From contig JAGCVY010000083.1 in NCBI GenBank assembly GCA_017962105.1, forward strand, positions 1 through 64,000: a stretch of DNA of 64,000 nucleotides, read 5' to 3'. This document shows positions 53,211 to 62,491 of this stretch, one piece after another; the first letter of the stretch is position 1, and each line of letters opens with the position of its first letter. Position numbers and translations under genes: made by a program. The notes under the pieces were generated by a model that was not told the origin of the DNA, ran no database searches, and saw only the letters and a list, made by a program, of their open reading frames with translations. This DNA is from Lachnospiraceae bacterium (GTDB taxonomy: Bacteria; Bacillota; Clostridia; Lachnospirales; Lachnospiraceae).

Positions 53211-53239
53211 ATGGGCCGGTCAAAAACCGACCGGCCCAT
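53211..53239 (-). promoter_or_regulatory. Stable hairpin between hup and rqcP
   Basis: ATGGGCCGGTC/GACCGGCCCAT, an 11-bp perfect stem with a loop of about seven bases. On the minus strand no T run follows, so it is not a full terminator. It probably lowers or processes read-through from the highly expressed hup gene, and could fold over the weak rqcP start region. Confidence 0.7.
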
Positions 53240-53275
53240 GATGTCTTCTTTATGCAACAAGGCATCCGTTAACAA

Positions 53276-53563
53276 TTATTTCTTCTTTTTCTTGTTAACA
53301 GCATCCTTCAGAGCGCTGCCGGCTTTGAACTTCGGCTGCTTGGAAGCCTTGATCGTGATCGTCTCCTTGGTAAGAGGATTGCGACCCTTGCGAGCAGGTC
53401 TCTTGTTTACTTCGAAGGTACCGAAACCAACAAGGACAACCTTCTTCTCAGCTACGAGCGTCTCGGTAACGGTTCCGATGAACGCATCAACCATCTTCTT
53501 AGCGTCTTCTTTCTTAACGCCGGCCTTCTCAGCAATAGCAGCAACCAATTCTGTCTTATTCAT
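53276..53563 (-). CDS. hup: HU family DNA-binding protein
   Basis: 95 residues. Nucleoid-associated histone-like protein. MNKTELVAAIAEKAGVKKEDAKKMVDAFIGTVTETL, then the DNA-clamp arm GFGTFEVNKRPARKGRNPLTKETITIKASKQPKFKAG. The Lys-rich KKKKK end is typical of clostridial HU. The ATG follows AGGAGGAATCACGTA. A near-consensus promoter lies 90 bases upstream. Confidence 0.97.
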   Translation of the reverse strand: MNKTELVAAIAEKAGVKKEDAKKMVDAFIGTVTETLVAEKKVVLVGFGTFEVNKRPARKGRNPLTKETITIKASKQPKFKAGSALKDAVNKKKKK

Positions 53564-53652
53564 TACGTGATTCCTCCTGTGATATTATTGGTATCTCCTT
53601 GATTTTCGCGGTTCCGCAATATGCTCCGCGCAAAAATCATACTCACAGTTAA

Positions 53653-53681
53653 GTTATAAACGGATTCGCCCGTAAAGTCAA
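53653..53681 (-). promoter_or_regulatory. Promoter of hup operon
   Basis: Minus strand TTGACT (53676-53681), 17-base spacer, TATAAC (53653-53658). A second TTGACA sits about 15 bases further upstream without a matching -10. The leader is about 80 bases long. Confidence 0.8.
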
Positions 53682-53785
53682 GTGAAAAAGTGTCAAAACC
53701 CGCGGAAAATCAAGGAAAATCGCGGTTTTCAGGCATTTTTCGGAGAATCCTCCGTCATTTCCCGGACGTGGCCGCAAAATCCCTT

Positions 53786-54379
53786 TCACTCCGCATCTTC
53801 CATGAGATTCGGGGCAACGTACCATTTGCCGTCGATGCGGATGCACCAGCTGACGTCCGTGTCCTCTTCCGTCTGCTTGTCGCCGTTCTCGTCACAGTAT
53901 GTCACCTTGTAGCGGATGACGGCCATGGCAGCCTTCTCGATCCTGCCCTCGTAGACGTCAAAGTACTCCGAGCGGAGCAGATCGACGCAGTGCTTGAAGC
54001 CCTCATCCCCGGGCTCATACTCCTCGATCTTCGTGCCGGTGCGGCGGTAGGACATGCCGTTTTCCTCAATGATCTGCTTCGCCTCCGTAAAATACGGCTG
54101 GATCTGGCCGTACAGCTCGCCGGAAAGCGACAGGCCGAGGTTTACCATGCAGTCCGGATTGTAGATGGTGACCTCGACAAAGTCGTCGAAGTCGCAGCCG
54201 TAGATCGCATCGAACGCGCGGTTGCTGGCGTTCTTCGCGCTGGCGTGCGGTGCGAGGACGGTCTTGTAGAGGATAAACACGACAACCGCTCCCAGCAGCG
54301 CGATCGCACCGAGAACGATCAGGAAAATGCTCGTCGGGGACAGTTTCTTCTTTTTCTTTTGACTTTCGTTGTTTCCCAT
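53786..54379 (-). CDS. Single-pass membrane protein, unknown function
   Basis: 197 residues. Lys-rich cytosolic N-terminus (ESQKKKKKL), transmembrane helix (about 16-40), then an extracytoplasmic domain with NASNRAFDAIYGCDFDDFVEV near its start and DVSWCIRIDGKWYVAP near its end, the layout of small NTF2/cystatin-like domains. The end is similar to the SGNWYVLTSL end of the zinc-ribbon protein upstream, so the two may be distant relatives. No ribosome site of good quality is seen before the ATG. Confidence 0.7.
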   Translation of the reverse strand: MGNNESQKKKKKLSPTSIFLIVLGAIALLGAVVVFILYKTVLAPHASAKNASNRAFDAIYGCDFDDFVEVTIYNPDCMVNLGLSLSGELYGQIQPYFTEAKQIIEENGMSYRRTGTKIEEYEPGDEGFKHCVDLLRSEYFDVYEGRIEKAAMAVIRYKVTYCDENGDKQTEEDTDVSWCIRIDGKWYVAPNLMEDAE

Positions 54380-54397
54380 GTAAAACTCCGTGACAGG

Positions 54398-54435
54398 AAA
54401 AGGATTCCCCCGGACCGCACCGCGACCCGGGGGAA
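54398..54435 (-). terminator. Probable terminator after the zinc-ribbon membrane protein gene
   Basis: Minus strand TTCCCCCGG/CCGGGGGAA stem with a loop of about 13 bases, followed by TCCTTTTCC. The T run is interrupted, so termination may be partial and allow expression of the downstream gene. Confidence 0.6.
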
Positions 54436-54477
54436 CACATTAGCTTTTCTCTGTGAAATTATAGAGCAGGCTTAGGA

Positions 54478-55194
54478 TCAGTCTTTGTCCTTCTTACCAT
54501 ACTTAGCCCACTTGTTTGCGACATCTTTGATGTTGTCGCCGGTCATGTAGCTGCCCAACTCCATATCAAGGGAAGTAAGAACATACCAGTTTCCGGAAAC
54601 CTTAACACAGGTAAAGAACATGCTATCACTGTCTTTGCCCTTCTTGATCTTAACCTCAACGATGGCCATCTTGGAAACCTTCTTGGTCTCACCCTTCATC
54701 TTGTCCTCGATGTAGTTGCAAAGGCCCTCAAACTCATCATCCTTGCCGCTGTAGGTTTTGCTGCCCTTTACGGACCAGGAATAATCGTCGTCGTCATCAT
54801 CGTCATCGTCGTCAAGCAGGTCAAGTGCCTTCAGCGCCTTCTCGCTACGTTTAAGAAGGAACTTGCCCTCCTGCTCTTCAGCCTTTTCCTGATAGTTCAA
54901 ATAATCCTTAACAACAGCCTTGGCGCCGTCACGAAGGATAAGGATAAGAGCGATAGCGATCACAGCAACAGCTGCGATAGCGCCGATAATGATAGGCAGC
55001 TTGTTGCCGCCTGCCTTCTTAGCCTTGGGAGCTGCTGCAGGCTGAACCGGTGCATACTGAGGAGCTGCCGGTGCCGGCTGAGGTGCTGCCTGAGGAGCTA
55101 CAGGTGCTGCCTGAGGAGCTGCAAACTGTGCGCCGCAAATCGGGCAAACAGCAGAGCCGTCAGGGATCTGATTACCACATTTTGTACAGAACAT
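54478..55194 (-). CDS. Zinc-ribbon membrane protein with poly-Asp tract
   Basis: 238 residues. N-terminal zinc ribbon MFCTKCGNQIPDGSAVCPICG, an Ala/Pro/Gln-rich linker, one transmembrane helix (about 75-97, LPIIIGAIAAVAVIAIALIL), then a domain with a run of about ten aspartates (LLDDDDDDDDDDYSW) and a C-terminal KVSGNWYVLTSLDMEL. Proteins with this zinc-ribbon/TM layout are common in Clostridia and poorly characterised. The start ATG follows AAAGGAAGAAATGTT; 31 upstream codons overlap the promoter. The aspartate run is coded by GAC/GAT triplets that could slip. Confidence 0.8.
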   Translation of the reverse strand: MFCTKCGNQIPDGSAVCPICGAQFAAPQAAPVAPQAAPQPAPAAPQYAPVQPAAAPKAKKAGGNKLPIIIGAIAAVAVIAIALILILRDGAKAVVKDYLNYQEKAEEQEGKFLLKRSEKALKALDLLDDDDDDDDDDYSWSVKGSKTYSGKDDEFEGLCNYIEDKMKGETKKVSKMAIVEVKIKKGKDSDSMFFTCVKVSGNWYVLTSLDMELGSYMTGDNIKDVANKWAKYGKKDKD

Positions 55195-55291
55195 AACATT
55201 TCTTCCTTTCTCATTATTATATTTCGCTTTCTTTTGCGGAAGATCTGACGCGGATGCAAATCCGAAGCCTTCCCTCCCCGCATACATCTTG

Positions 55292-55320
55292 ACTATACCT
55301 TATTTTTCATGGATTTGCAA
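55292..55320 (-). promoter_or_regulatory. Promoter of the zinc-ribbon membrane protein gene
   Basis: Minus strand TTGCAA (55315-55320), 17-base spacer, TATAGT (55292-55297), about 90 bases before the ATG. The same -35 as at metF. Confidence 0.7.
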
Positions 55321-55437
55321 GTGTTTTCGCAGGGTTTTACCCTCCCTGTGTGCAGAAATCACGGAAGGACGCCCATTTTCCGAAACAGGACCTTTTGACA
55401 CGGCGCTTCCGCCCGCCCCTGAGTTGGGCTCCGACTA

Positions 55438-55466
55438 TTGACTTTCCCCGTCCAAATGGGTATGAT
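55438..55466 (+). promoter_or_regulatory. Promoter of metal-type ABC ATPase gene
   Basis: TTGACT (55438-55443), 17-base spacer, TATGAT (55461-55466). A dyad GGGTA...TACCC (55458-55486) spans the -10 and start point, a typical position for a metal-responsive repressor. The rest of the gap 55195-55530 shows nothing further that I can interpret. Confidence 0.75.
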
Positions 55467-55530
55467 ATTTCACGGAAAATGTACCCGTTGCAGCAGGTCT
55501 GCACGGGTTTTCTGAGAATCGGAGGTTTCT

Positions 55531-56265
55531 ATGCAGGACTCCTGTTGTTGCGACAAGCATTCCCCTATCGTCAGCTGCGAACACGCCACTCTGGGATACG
55601 ACAATCAGGTCGTGGTCACGGACCTTAATTTTGAGATTTATCCGGGCGATTACGTCAGCATCGTCGGCGAGAACGGATCGGGCAAATCAACCCTTATGAA
55701 GACGATGTTAGGCCTCATCCGGCCACTGAAAGGAGACATCCGTATCAATTGCAGCAAAGGCAGCGGATGTATCGGCTATCTTCCCCAGATGAGCGAGATG
55801 CAGCGGGATTTTCCGGCGACGGTCCGCGAGGTCGTCATGACCGGTCTGTTGGGGCGGAAAGGCTGGTGGCCGTTCTTCACAAAAAAGGAAAAGCAGCAGG
55901 GTGCCGAGGTCCTCGCCAAGCTCCACATTGAGGATCTGGCAGGCCGGAGCTACCGCGAGCTCTCCGGCGGACAGCAGCAGCGCGTGCTTCTCGCGAGAAG
56001 CCTTCTGGCTGCCCACGAGATCCTGATGCTTGACGAGCCTGTCACGGGCCTCGATCCCGCCGCAGCAGCCGAGCTTTACGAGACGCTCCGCGAGCTGAAC
56101 CGGAACGACGGGATGACCATCATCATGGTTACCCACGACATCAACAGCGCGGTGGTCAACTCCTCAAAGATCCTCCACGTCGACAGCGAGAGCGTATTTT
56201 TCGGCACGACAGCGCAGTACATGGCCAGCGAGGAGTCCAAGCTCTTCTTCCCGCCGGACGAGTAA
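55531..56265 (+). CDS. Metal ABC transporter ATP-binding protein (ZnuC/MntB-like), orphan
   Basis: 244 residues. Walker A VGENGSGKSTLMKTML, family feature IGYLPQMSEMQRDFPATVREVVMTG, signature ELSGGQQQRVLLARSLL, Walker B ILMLDEPVTGLDP, H-loop MVTHDIN. The ZnuC group energises Zn or Mn import. The N-terminus MQDSCCCDKHSP is Cys/His-rich and could bind metal. No permease or metal-binding protein lies nearby: the next gene, 56 bases on, is araD. The ATG follows GGAGGTTTCT. Confidence 0.88.
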   Translation: MQDSCCCDKHSPIVSCEHATLGYDNQVVVTDLNFEIYPGDYVSIVGENGSGKSTLMKTMLGLIRPLKGDIRINCSKGSGCIGYLPQMSEMQRDFPATVREVVMTGLLGRKGWWPFFTKKEKQQGAEVLAKLHIEDLAGRSYRELSGGQQQRVLLARSLLAAHEILMLDEPVTGLDPAAAAELYETLRELNRNDGMTIIMVTHDINSAVVNSSKILHVDSESVFFGTTAQYMASEESKLFFPPDE

Positions 56266-56321
56266 TCCGCCGCGAAAGAACGAACGAATGATATTTTACG
56301 AATCCAACGGAGGTTTTCCAT

Positions 56322-57014
56322 ATGTTAGAGCAGCTCAAAAAAGATGTGCTCGAGGCCAATCTCGAGCTTCCGAAATACGGTCTTGTCACCTTTACCTGGG
56401 GCAACGTTTCCGGCTACGACCCGGAGTCCGGCCTCGTGGTCATCAAGCCCTCGGGCGTTTCCTACGACGGCATGACCGCGGAGGACATGGTTGTGGTCGA
56501 CCTTGAGGGAAAGGTCGTGGAGGGGACGAAGAAGCCGTCCTCGGACACTCCTACCCACCTCGCCCTGTACCGCGCATGGCCCGGCGTCCGCGGCGTCGTG
56601 CACACCCACAGCCGCAACGCAACGACCTACGCCCAGGCATGCCTCGACATCGTCGCAGGCGGCACGACCCACGGTGACTATTTCTACGGTGACATCCCGT
56701 GCACCCGCTACATGACCCCCGAGGAGATTGCCGGCGACTACGAGCTCGAGACCGGCAACGTCATCATCGAGACGTTCCAAAAGCGCGGCATCGAACCGCT
56801 GCAGATCCCCGCGGTGCTGGTGCGCTCCCACGGTCCGTTCACCTGGGGTACCTCCCCTGCCGAGGCCGTACACAACGCCGTTGTGCTGGAGGAGCTTGCC
56901 TACATGGCAATGCACAGCCAGCTCCTGATCGGCGACGCGCCCTGCATGCAGCAGGAGCTTCTCGACAAGCATTTCCTTCGCAAGCACGGTCCGAACGCAT
57001 ACTACGGACAGTAA
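56322..57014 (+). CDS. araD: L-ribulose-5-phosphate 4-epimerase
   Basis: 230 residues, usual AraD/UlaF length. Class II aldolase fold; converts L-ribulose 5-phosphate to D-xylulose 5-phosphate. Motifs: [37 protein letters not shown], and zinc ligands in [15 protein letters not shown] and [27 protein letters not shown]. No other pentose gene is in the window; it lies between the ABC ATPase and the carboxypeptidase, all on the plus strand. Confidence 0.93.
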   Translation: MLEQLKKDVLEANLELPKYGLVTFTWGNVSGYDPESGLVVIKPSGVSYDGMTAEDMVVVDLEGKVVEGTKKPSSDTPTHLALYRAWPGVRGVVHTHSRNATTYAQACLDIVAGGTTHGDYFYGDIPCTRYMTPEEIAGDYELETGNVIIETFQKRGIEPLQIPAVLVRSHGPFTWGTSPAEAVHNAVVLEELAYMAMHSQLLIGDAPCMQQELLDKHFLRKHGPNAYYGQ

Positions 57015-57038
57015 TTGATACGTATGATTGGAGGCGGC

Positions 57039-58736
57039 TTGAAACGATTTCGTCACAATCGAACCACAGTAAGCCTTCTCACGGCGGTCCTTCTTTTGAT
57101 TGGTACCGCCGTTTTCGGCATGGTTTCGGTTCTCGGAACTGCCTCCGCTGCCGTAAACCTTCCGGTTCCCGCGGGCTTTGCATCCGAAGGATCCGGCCTT
57201 ACCGGCCTGTCCTCACTGCAGCGCCGCGACGAGGGTGACCCGGAGGGCGGGACCACCGTGAAGACCGGCGTGGCCGACCCTGTTTTGGAAGGCGGTCCCC
57301 AGATCGGCGCCAAGCAGGCCATCGTCATGGAAGTGGGTTCCGGCGCCGTCCTGTACTCCAAGAACGCCACAGAGAGCTGCTCGCCCATGAGCCTGACCAA
57401 GCTGCTCACCGCGCTTTTGGCCCTCGAGAACCTGTCCACCTCGGACAACCTGACCTTTTCCTATCAGGCCATCCACGGCATCGGCACCTCGGTAACCCGT
57501 GTCGGTATTGTGGAAAATGAGCGCATCACCGTTCTGGACGGCCTCTACGCCATGCTGATCGCATCCGCCGACGAGGTTGCCTACGCCTTCGGGGAAAAGA
57601 TCGGCGGCAAGATCAAGGATTTCTATACGATGATGAACTCCCGCGTGAAAGATCTCGGCGGGATCAACTCCGATTTCTCCAGCGCTACGGGCACCGGCGG
57701 TTCCAAGCAGACGTCCTGCGCCTACGACCTCGGTCTGGTGGCGTGTGAGCTCACCCATTTTCCGCTGTTTTATAAGATTGCGTCCTCAAGCTGGTACGAG
57801 ATTCCCGTGACCAACTTAAAGGAGAGCCGCGTGCTCGCCCAGACCCACGCCTTCATCCGCAAGACCAAGAAATACGAATACGCCCTGGCCGGCAAATCCG
57901 GCGGCCAGGCGGCGGACAAGACCTACTCCCTCTGCACCTACGCAGAGCGGGAGGGAATGACCGTCGTGGCCATCGTGCTGGGCGCCGCCAACTCCGACGC
58001 CTCCTACGACGACACCGTCTCCATCATCAACTATGCCTTCGAGAACTACAAGGCCCACGCGATGAAGGAGATCGAGAACACCGTCAACGAGGACTATTCG
58101 GGTCTGTTCGACTACTGCCCGATGTTCACCGACGGAACCAAGGATCTCGTGTACATCGACCGCAACTCCACCGTGGTCCTTCCCAGAAATGCCGACCCCT
58201 CGACGCTCACGAAATCCGTCGAGTACAAGCTCCCCTCCGAGTACGTTCACGGGGAAAATATCATCGGCCGCGTGGTGTACCAGTACCACGGCCACCGCGT
58301 GGGCAACGCGGGGATCATCTACTATAATCAGGAGTACCCGATGTCCCAGGAGGAATTTGACGCGGTATGGCCCTTCTTCCTGATCCCGCCCTCCATGATC
58401 CCGTCTCTCGGCGGCACGGGCGTCAACATCGACAACTCCTACCTGATCCCGAGCATCACGCCCACACCGGAAGCAACGCCCACACCCAGGGGAGGCACGG
58501 GAACCCCCATCGGCGAACTGACGCCCACGCCGGTTCCGACACCGCTCCCGACGCCGCAGATCCGGACCGAGCGGGAACCCGGCACCGGCTTCCTCGGCTC
58601 CTGGTCCATCCGCGCCAAGGCAAGGCTTCTCGGGGCGGCAATCTTCGCCGCACTGTTCCTTCCCTGCGTGATCGTCATTTTCGTCGTGATACCGCGAAAG
58701 CGCCGCAAGAAAAACCGCGTGACCAAGCGGTTGTAA
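57039..58736 (+). CDS. D-alanyl-D-alanine carboxypeptidase (serine-type PBP)
   Basis: About 565 residues. N-terminal hydrophobic segment (signal or anchor), then the S11 peptidase: SLTK as the SxxK motif (CSPMSLTKLLTALLALE), SADE at the SxN position, and KSG (ALAGKSGGQAADKTYS). It trims pentapeptide stems of peptidoglycan. The C-terminus has a Pro/Thr-rich linker (TPTPEATPTPRG) and a final transmembrane helix with basic tail. The start is uncertain: a TTG four bases after GGAGG fits best; an ATG five codons earlier has no site. Confidence 0.88.
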   Translation: MKRFRHNRTTVSLLTAVLLLIGTAVFGMVSVLGTASAAVNLPVPAGFASEGSGLTGLSSLQRRDEGDPEGGTTVKTGVADPVLEGGPQIGAKQAIVMEVGSGAVLYSKNATESCSPMSLTKLLTALLALENLSTSDNLTFSYQAIHGIGTSVTRVGIVENERITVLDGLYAMLIASADEVAYAFGEKIGGKIKDFYTMMNSRVKDLGGINSDFSSATGTGGSKQTSCAYDLGLVACELTHFPLFYKIASSSWYEIPVTNLKESRVLAQTHAFIRKTKKYEYALAGKSGGQAADKTYSLCTYAEREGMTVVAIVLGAANSDASYDDTVSIINYAFENYKAHAMKEIENTVNEDYSGLFDYCPMFTDGTKDLVYIDRNSTVVLPRNADPSTLTKSVEYKLPSEYVHGENIIGRVVYQYHGHRVGNAGIIYYNQEYPMSQEEFDAVWPFFLIPPSMIPSLGGTGVNIDNSYLIPSITPTPEATPTPRGGTGTPIGELTPTPVPTPLPTPQIRTEREPGTGFLGSWSIRAKARLLGAAIFAALFLPCVIVIFVVIPRKRRKKNRVTKRL

Positions 58737-58755
58737 CCCCGAAGGAGGTCCGCCC

Positions 58756-59259
58756 TTGAAAACGACACTTCGACGACTCTCCGTTTTTGTCTTTACCGCC
58801 TTTGCGGTCACCGGCAGCGCCGCCATCGTCTACGGCCTGCGGTGTATCTCGATGCTGATCCGGATGATCCGGGATCTCGGAGGCGACGTCTCCGACCGGG
58901 GACTCGGTGCCCTCACGAAACTGCTCGGAGCGCCGGCACTCATTTTCCTTATCCTGTTCGTTGCTTTTGTCATCATGCTTCTCATTTTCGAAGCCGTGAT
59001 CCTTCGGAAGAAGCTGCAGAACACCCTGCGGAAGGAAACCTATGCGTTGTTCTGGAACTACTCCGTTTTCGAGCTTATAACGCTTCTCGTCAACAGCGTT
59101 CTGTTCTTTGCGATCACCTCCATGGGCTACATGTTTGACGGCGTTACCGAAGAACGCGTCACCGTGGAATTCCTCATATGGTTTATCATCTACCTGATCT
59201 CCGCGATCTGCGCGATCATCGCGCTGATCATCTCCTTCCGGGAAAAACGATATGAATAA
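58756..59259 (+). CDS. Four-helix membrane protein, unknown function
   Basis: 167 residues with four transmembrane helices (about 8-28, 57-82, 98-122, 138-160) and a short basic C-terminus. No family recognised. The start codon is TTG after GAAGGAGGTCCGCCC, 19 bases after the carboxypeptidase stop; the two are therefore likely co-transcribed and end at the terminator at 59265-59309. Confidence 0.72.
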   Translation: MKTTLRRLSVFVFTAFAVTGSAAIVYGLRCISMLIRMIRDLGGDVSDRGLGALTKLLGAPALIFLILFVAFVIMLLIFEAVILRKKLQNTLRKETYALFWNYSVFELITLLVNSVLFFAITSMGYMFDGVTEERVTVEFLIWFIIYLISAICAIIALIISFREKRYE

Positions 59260-59264
59260 AACAA

Positions 59265-59309
59265 GGCCTGCCGCCGGGATGCAGCTCCCGCAACGGCAGG
59301 CCGTTTTTA
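59265..59309. terminator. Bidirectional intrinsic terminator
   Basis: GGCCTGCCG/CGGCAGGCC stem with a loop of about 20 bases. GTTTTTATTC follows on the plus strand and TTGTTTTATTC on the minus strand. It ends both the plus-strand operon and the convergent FAD-protein gene. Confidence 0.9.
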
Positions 59310-59330
59310 TTCGGAAAATGCTATTCTTTC

Positions 59331-59360
59331 ACCGGGTGCTTTCCCGCACCCGGTTTTTTC
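59331..59360 (+). terminator. Second plus-strand intrinsic terminator
   Basis: ACCGGGTGC/GCACCCGGT stem with a six-base loop, then TTTTTTC. A back-up terminator for the carboxypeptidase operon, between the bidirectional terminator and the FAD gene. A GGAAAATG octamer lies between the two hairpins. Confidence 0.85.
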
Positions 59361-59376
59361 TGCGCCGAGCGCACCT

Positions 59377-60762
59377 CTACACCAGCTTCCGCCCCATCAG
59401 AACGCCCATGGAGGACGCCATCATAAGGCCTCTGGTCCAGCCGGAGGAATCGCCCAGGCAGTAGAGTCCCGCCACGTTGGTGGTGAGATCGGGCTCCATC
59501 TTTACCTTGTTGCTGTAGAACTTCAGCTCCGGCGAGTACAGAAGCGTCTCGTAGCTTGCGAAGCCCGGGACAACCATGTCCACCGCCTGAATGAAATTGA
59601 TGATGTTCGTCATCGCACGGTACGGCATCGCCGCCGTGATATCGCCCGCCACCGCGTCGGGCAGCGTCGGACGCACGTTGGACTGCGCCAGCTCCTTGGC
59701 CCAGGTGCGCTTTCCGGAGAGGATATCGCCGTAGCGCTGCACCAGGATCTGGCCGTTGGCAAGCATGTTGGTGAGCTCGCCCACCTTCTGGGCGTACTCG
59801 ATGGGCTTGTTGAACGGCACCGAGAAATTGTGCGAGCACAGGATCGAAAGGTTCGTGTTGTTGCTCTTCAGCTCCTTGTAGGAGTGGCCGTTCACCACCG
59901 CAAGGTTGTTGTCGTAGTTCTCCTGGGAGACAAATCCGCCCGGGTTCTGGCAGAAGGTGCGCACCTTGTTCTTGAACGGCGCCGGATAACCCACCAGTTT
60001 GGATTCGTAAAGGACCTCGTTGACTTCCTCCATGACCTCGTTGCGAACCTCGACGCGCACGCCGATGTCAACGGTGCCGGGCTTGTGAGCAATATCGTAG
60101 CGTGCACACAGCTTCTCCAGCCACTCCGCGCCGCGGCGTCCCGTAGCCACAACCACACTATCCGCCTCATACTCCGTGCGTCCGCCGGGCAGGTTGATGA
60201 CCACGCCCTTGCACACGCCGTCGTTGATGATCAGGTCCTCACAGGAGCAGCCGAAGATCATCTCAACGCCGTGCTCCTGCAGAAAATGCTCTAATTTCTT
60301 ATAAAGCTCCTGCGCCTTCTCCGTTCCGAGATGCCGGATCGGGCAGTCCACGAGCTTCAGACCCGCCTGGATCGCGCGTCTGCGGATTTCCTTCACCTTG
60401 TCGGGCTCGCTGACGCCCTCCACGTGGGTGTCGGCACCGAACTGAAGGTACACGGAATCTGTGTAATCGATCAGCGCCTGCGCCGCATCTGCCCCGATCA
60501 GCTCCGGAAAATCCCCGCCGACCTCGTAGCTCAGCGAAAGCTTCCCGTCTGAGAACGCACCTGCACCCGAGAATCCCGTGGTGATATTGCAGGGCTTGCA
60601 GCCCACGCAGTGTCCGGTCTTCGCCTTCGGGCAGCTTCTCTTCTCGATGGGCTGGCCCTTCTCGATCATCAATATCTTCTTTGTGGATCCACGGGTGATC
60701 ATCTCATACGCCGTGAAGATCCCCGCCGGCCCCGCGCCGACGATCACAACATCATATTTCAT
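59377..60762 (-). CDS. FAD-dependent dehydrogenase (COG2509-like)
   Basis: 461 residues. N-terminal dinucleotide-binding motif VVIVGAGPAGIFTAYEM. A Cys cluster CPKAKTGHCVGCKPCNI follows at about 44-60, then GFSGAGAFSDGKLSLSYEVGG. Further FAD motifs: VVVATGRRGAEWLEKL and LYCLGDSSGWTRGLMMAS. These match the uncharacterised FAD-dependent dehydrogenase family common in anaerobes; the substrate is unknown. The four cysteines could bind iron-sulfur or serve redox chemistry. The ATG follows GGAGAAGGGG. It is monocistronic and convergent with the upstream operon. Confidence 0.88.
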   Translation of the reverse strand: MKYDVVIVGAGPAGIFTAYEMITRGSTKKILMIEKGQPIEKRSCPKAKTGHCVGCKPCNITTGFSGAGAFSDGKLSLSYEVGGDFPELIGADAAQALIDYTDSVYLQFGADTHVEGVSEPDKVKEIRRRAIQAGLKLVDCPIRHLGTEKAQELYKKLEHFLQEHGVEMIFGCSCEDLIINDGVCKGVVINLPGGRTEYEADSVVVATGRRGAEWLEKLCARYDIAHKPGTVDIGVRVEVRNEVMEEVNEVLYESKLVGYPAPFKNKVRTFCQNPGGFVSQENYDNNLAVVNGHSYKELKSNNTNLSILCSHNFSVPFNKPIEYAQKVGELTNMLANGQILVQRYGDILSGKRTWAKELAQSNVRPTLPDAVAGDITAAMPYRAMTNIINFIQAVDMVVPGFASYETLLYSPELKFYSNKVKMEPDLTTNVAGLYCLGDSSGWTRGLMMASSMGVLMGRKLV

Positions 60763-60901
60763 AGAAAACCCCTTCTCCTGCTCTGTTTATGGCCATGGTC
60801 AATCCTTCTGTTACAGTCCCGTACCATGTTTTTACGGGAATTCATCATTTCCATGGTACAAACTGTACTTCGGCCGATATCACATGCCTTTCAAGCCGGT
60901 A

Positions 60902-62449
60902 TCATGCATTCTTCTCCTGCTCTTTTCCCTTCGGCGGCTCCGCGGCCCGCCCGAACATCTCACAGAGCCACGCACGGTAGCCGATATCGATCTTGCCGAG
61001 TTCACCCGGGAGCAGACGCCACCGCCAGTTGCTGCCGAGGGTCGATGGATGGTTGATGCGGGCCGAGTTGTCCAGATGCAGGAGGTCCTGGATCTGGATG
61101 ATCACGGTGTCCGCCACAGACTCGTAGAGTCTGCGGATCATCTGGTCGTGGAGCTCCTCGCGCTTCAGAATCCCGAAGTAGCCCATCATCCAGTTAATCT
61201 GCCACTCGGGGCAGCCTGCGAGGAAGCCCGCAAGGGTCTCGTTGTCGTGGGTTCCGATGTAGGCGACGCAGTTGGAATTCGTGTAGTTGTGCGGAAGGTA
61301 AGGATTGGTCGGGTCGCCGCCGACGCCGAACTCGATAACCTTCATTCCCGGGTATCCGCAGGAGGCGATCAGATCCTTCACCGGCTTGGTGAGAACACCG
61401 AGGTCCTCGGCAATGATCTTCGCGCCCTTCGCCGACTCCGCAAAGATGTCGGTGAGCTTCTTTCCGGGGCCCTTCATCCATTTGCCGCCCTTTGCGCTCT
61501 TGCACTTCGACGGGATGGACCAGTAGTTCACAATGCCGATGAAGTGGTCGATGCGGATGACGTCATACAGCTCTGCGTTGGCCTTCATGCGCTCGCGCCA
61601 CCACTTGAAGTTCTTCTGTTCCATCACATCCCAGCGGTACAGCGGGTTGCCCCAGCGCTGTCCGTCGTCGGAAAATGCATCCGGCGGGACTCCCGCAATG
61701 TTCGTCGCATTGCGATCGATGTCAAGCTCAAAGAGCTCGCTGTGCGCCCAGGTGTCGGCGCTGTCCATGGCGACGTACAGCGGGATATCGCCGATGATCT
61801 CCACGCCGTTCTCCGCCGCGTATGCACGCAGAGCGTGCCATTGTGCGTAAAATGTAAACTGCAGAAACTCCTGGAATGCCACTTCCTCCGTCAGTTTCTC
61901 TTCCGCAGCGGAAAGAGCGCTCTTCTTGTGCAGCTTCAGATCCTTGTCACTCCACTCCTGCCACGGCTTGAAGCCCTCGTTCTCCTTGATGGCCATGAAG
62001 AGCGCATAGTCGCGGAGCCAGTACTCTTCCTTCTTCGCGAACGCCGCAAACTCCGGCGTCTCGCGGAAGTTGCTGCGGGCAAAGGCCTTCCGAAGGACCG
62101 CGAAACGGCTTCCGAACTGCGCACCGTAGTCAACGTAGCGCGGCTCTGTGCCGAAGTATCCCTCGCGGATCTCCTCCTGTGTGAGGAGTCCCTGCTCCAC
62201 CAGAAGGTCCAGATCGATAAAATACGGGTTTCCGGCGAACGCCGAATACGACTGATAGGGGCTGTCGCCGTAGCCGGTGGGTCCCACCGGCAGCACCTGC
62301 CAATAACGGTGCTTCATCTTCGCAAGGAAGTCGACAAACTCCTTCGCCGCCTTCCCCAGAGTACCGATCCCGTAAGGGCTCGGCAGTGAAAATACCGGCA
62401 TTAAAATGCCGGCACTTCGTGTTTGTTGTTCCGTTGTGTTCCTCTTCAT
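60902..62449 (-). CDS. malQ: 4-alpha-glucanotransferase (amylomaltase)
   Basis: 515 residues, GH77. Motifs: MPVFSLPSPYGIGTLGKAAKEFVDFLAKMKHRYWQVLPVGPTGYGDSPYQSYSAFAGNPYFIDLD are in the expected order; catalytic Asp in DVIRIDHFIG, acid/base Glu in IAEDLGVLT, and IGTHDNETL. It rearranges maltodextrins for glycogen or maltose use. The ATG follows GAGGACGAATGTT. The 139 bases between it and the FAD gene show only a GTACCATG/CATGGTAC inverted repeat. Confidence 0.96.
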   Translation of the reverse strand: MKRNTTEQQTRSAGILMPVFSLPSPYGIGTLGKAAKEFVDFLAKMKHRYWQVLPVGPTGYGDSPYQSYSAFAGNPYFIDLDLLVEQGLLTQEEIREGYFGTEPRYVDYGAQFGSRFAVLRKAFARSNFRETPEFAAFAKKEEYWLRDYALFMAIKENEGFKPWQEWSDKDLKLHKKSALSAAEEKLTEEVAFQEFLQFTFYAQWHALRAYAAENGVEIIGDIPLYVAMDSADTWAHSELFELDIDRNATNIAGVPPDAFSDDGQRWGNPLYRWDVMEQKNFKWWRERMKANAELYDVIRIDHFIGIVNYWSIPSKCKSAKGGKWMKGPGKKLTDIFAESAKGAKIIAEDLGVLTKPVKDLIASCGYPGMKVIEFGVGGDPTNPYLPHNYTNSNCVAYIGTHDNETLAGFLAGCPEWQINWMMGYFGILKREELHDQMIRRLYESVADTVIIQIQDLLHLDNSARINHPSTLGSNWRWRLLPGELGKIDIGYRAWLCEMFGRAAEPPKGKEQEKNA

Positions 62450-62491
62450 AACATTCGTCCTCGCAAGACAAATCTTTATCGTTTTTGCGGA

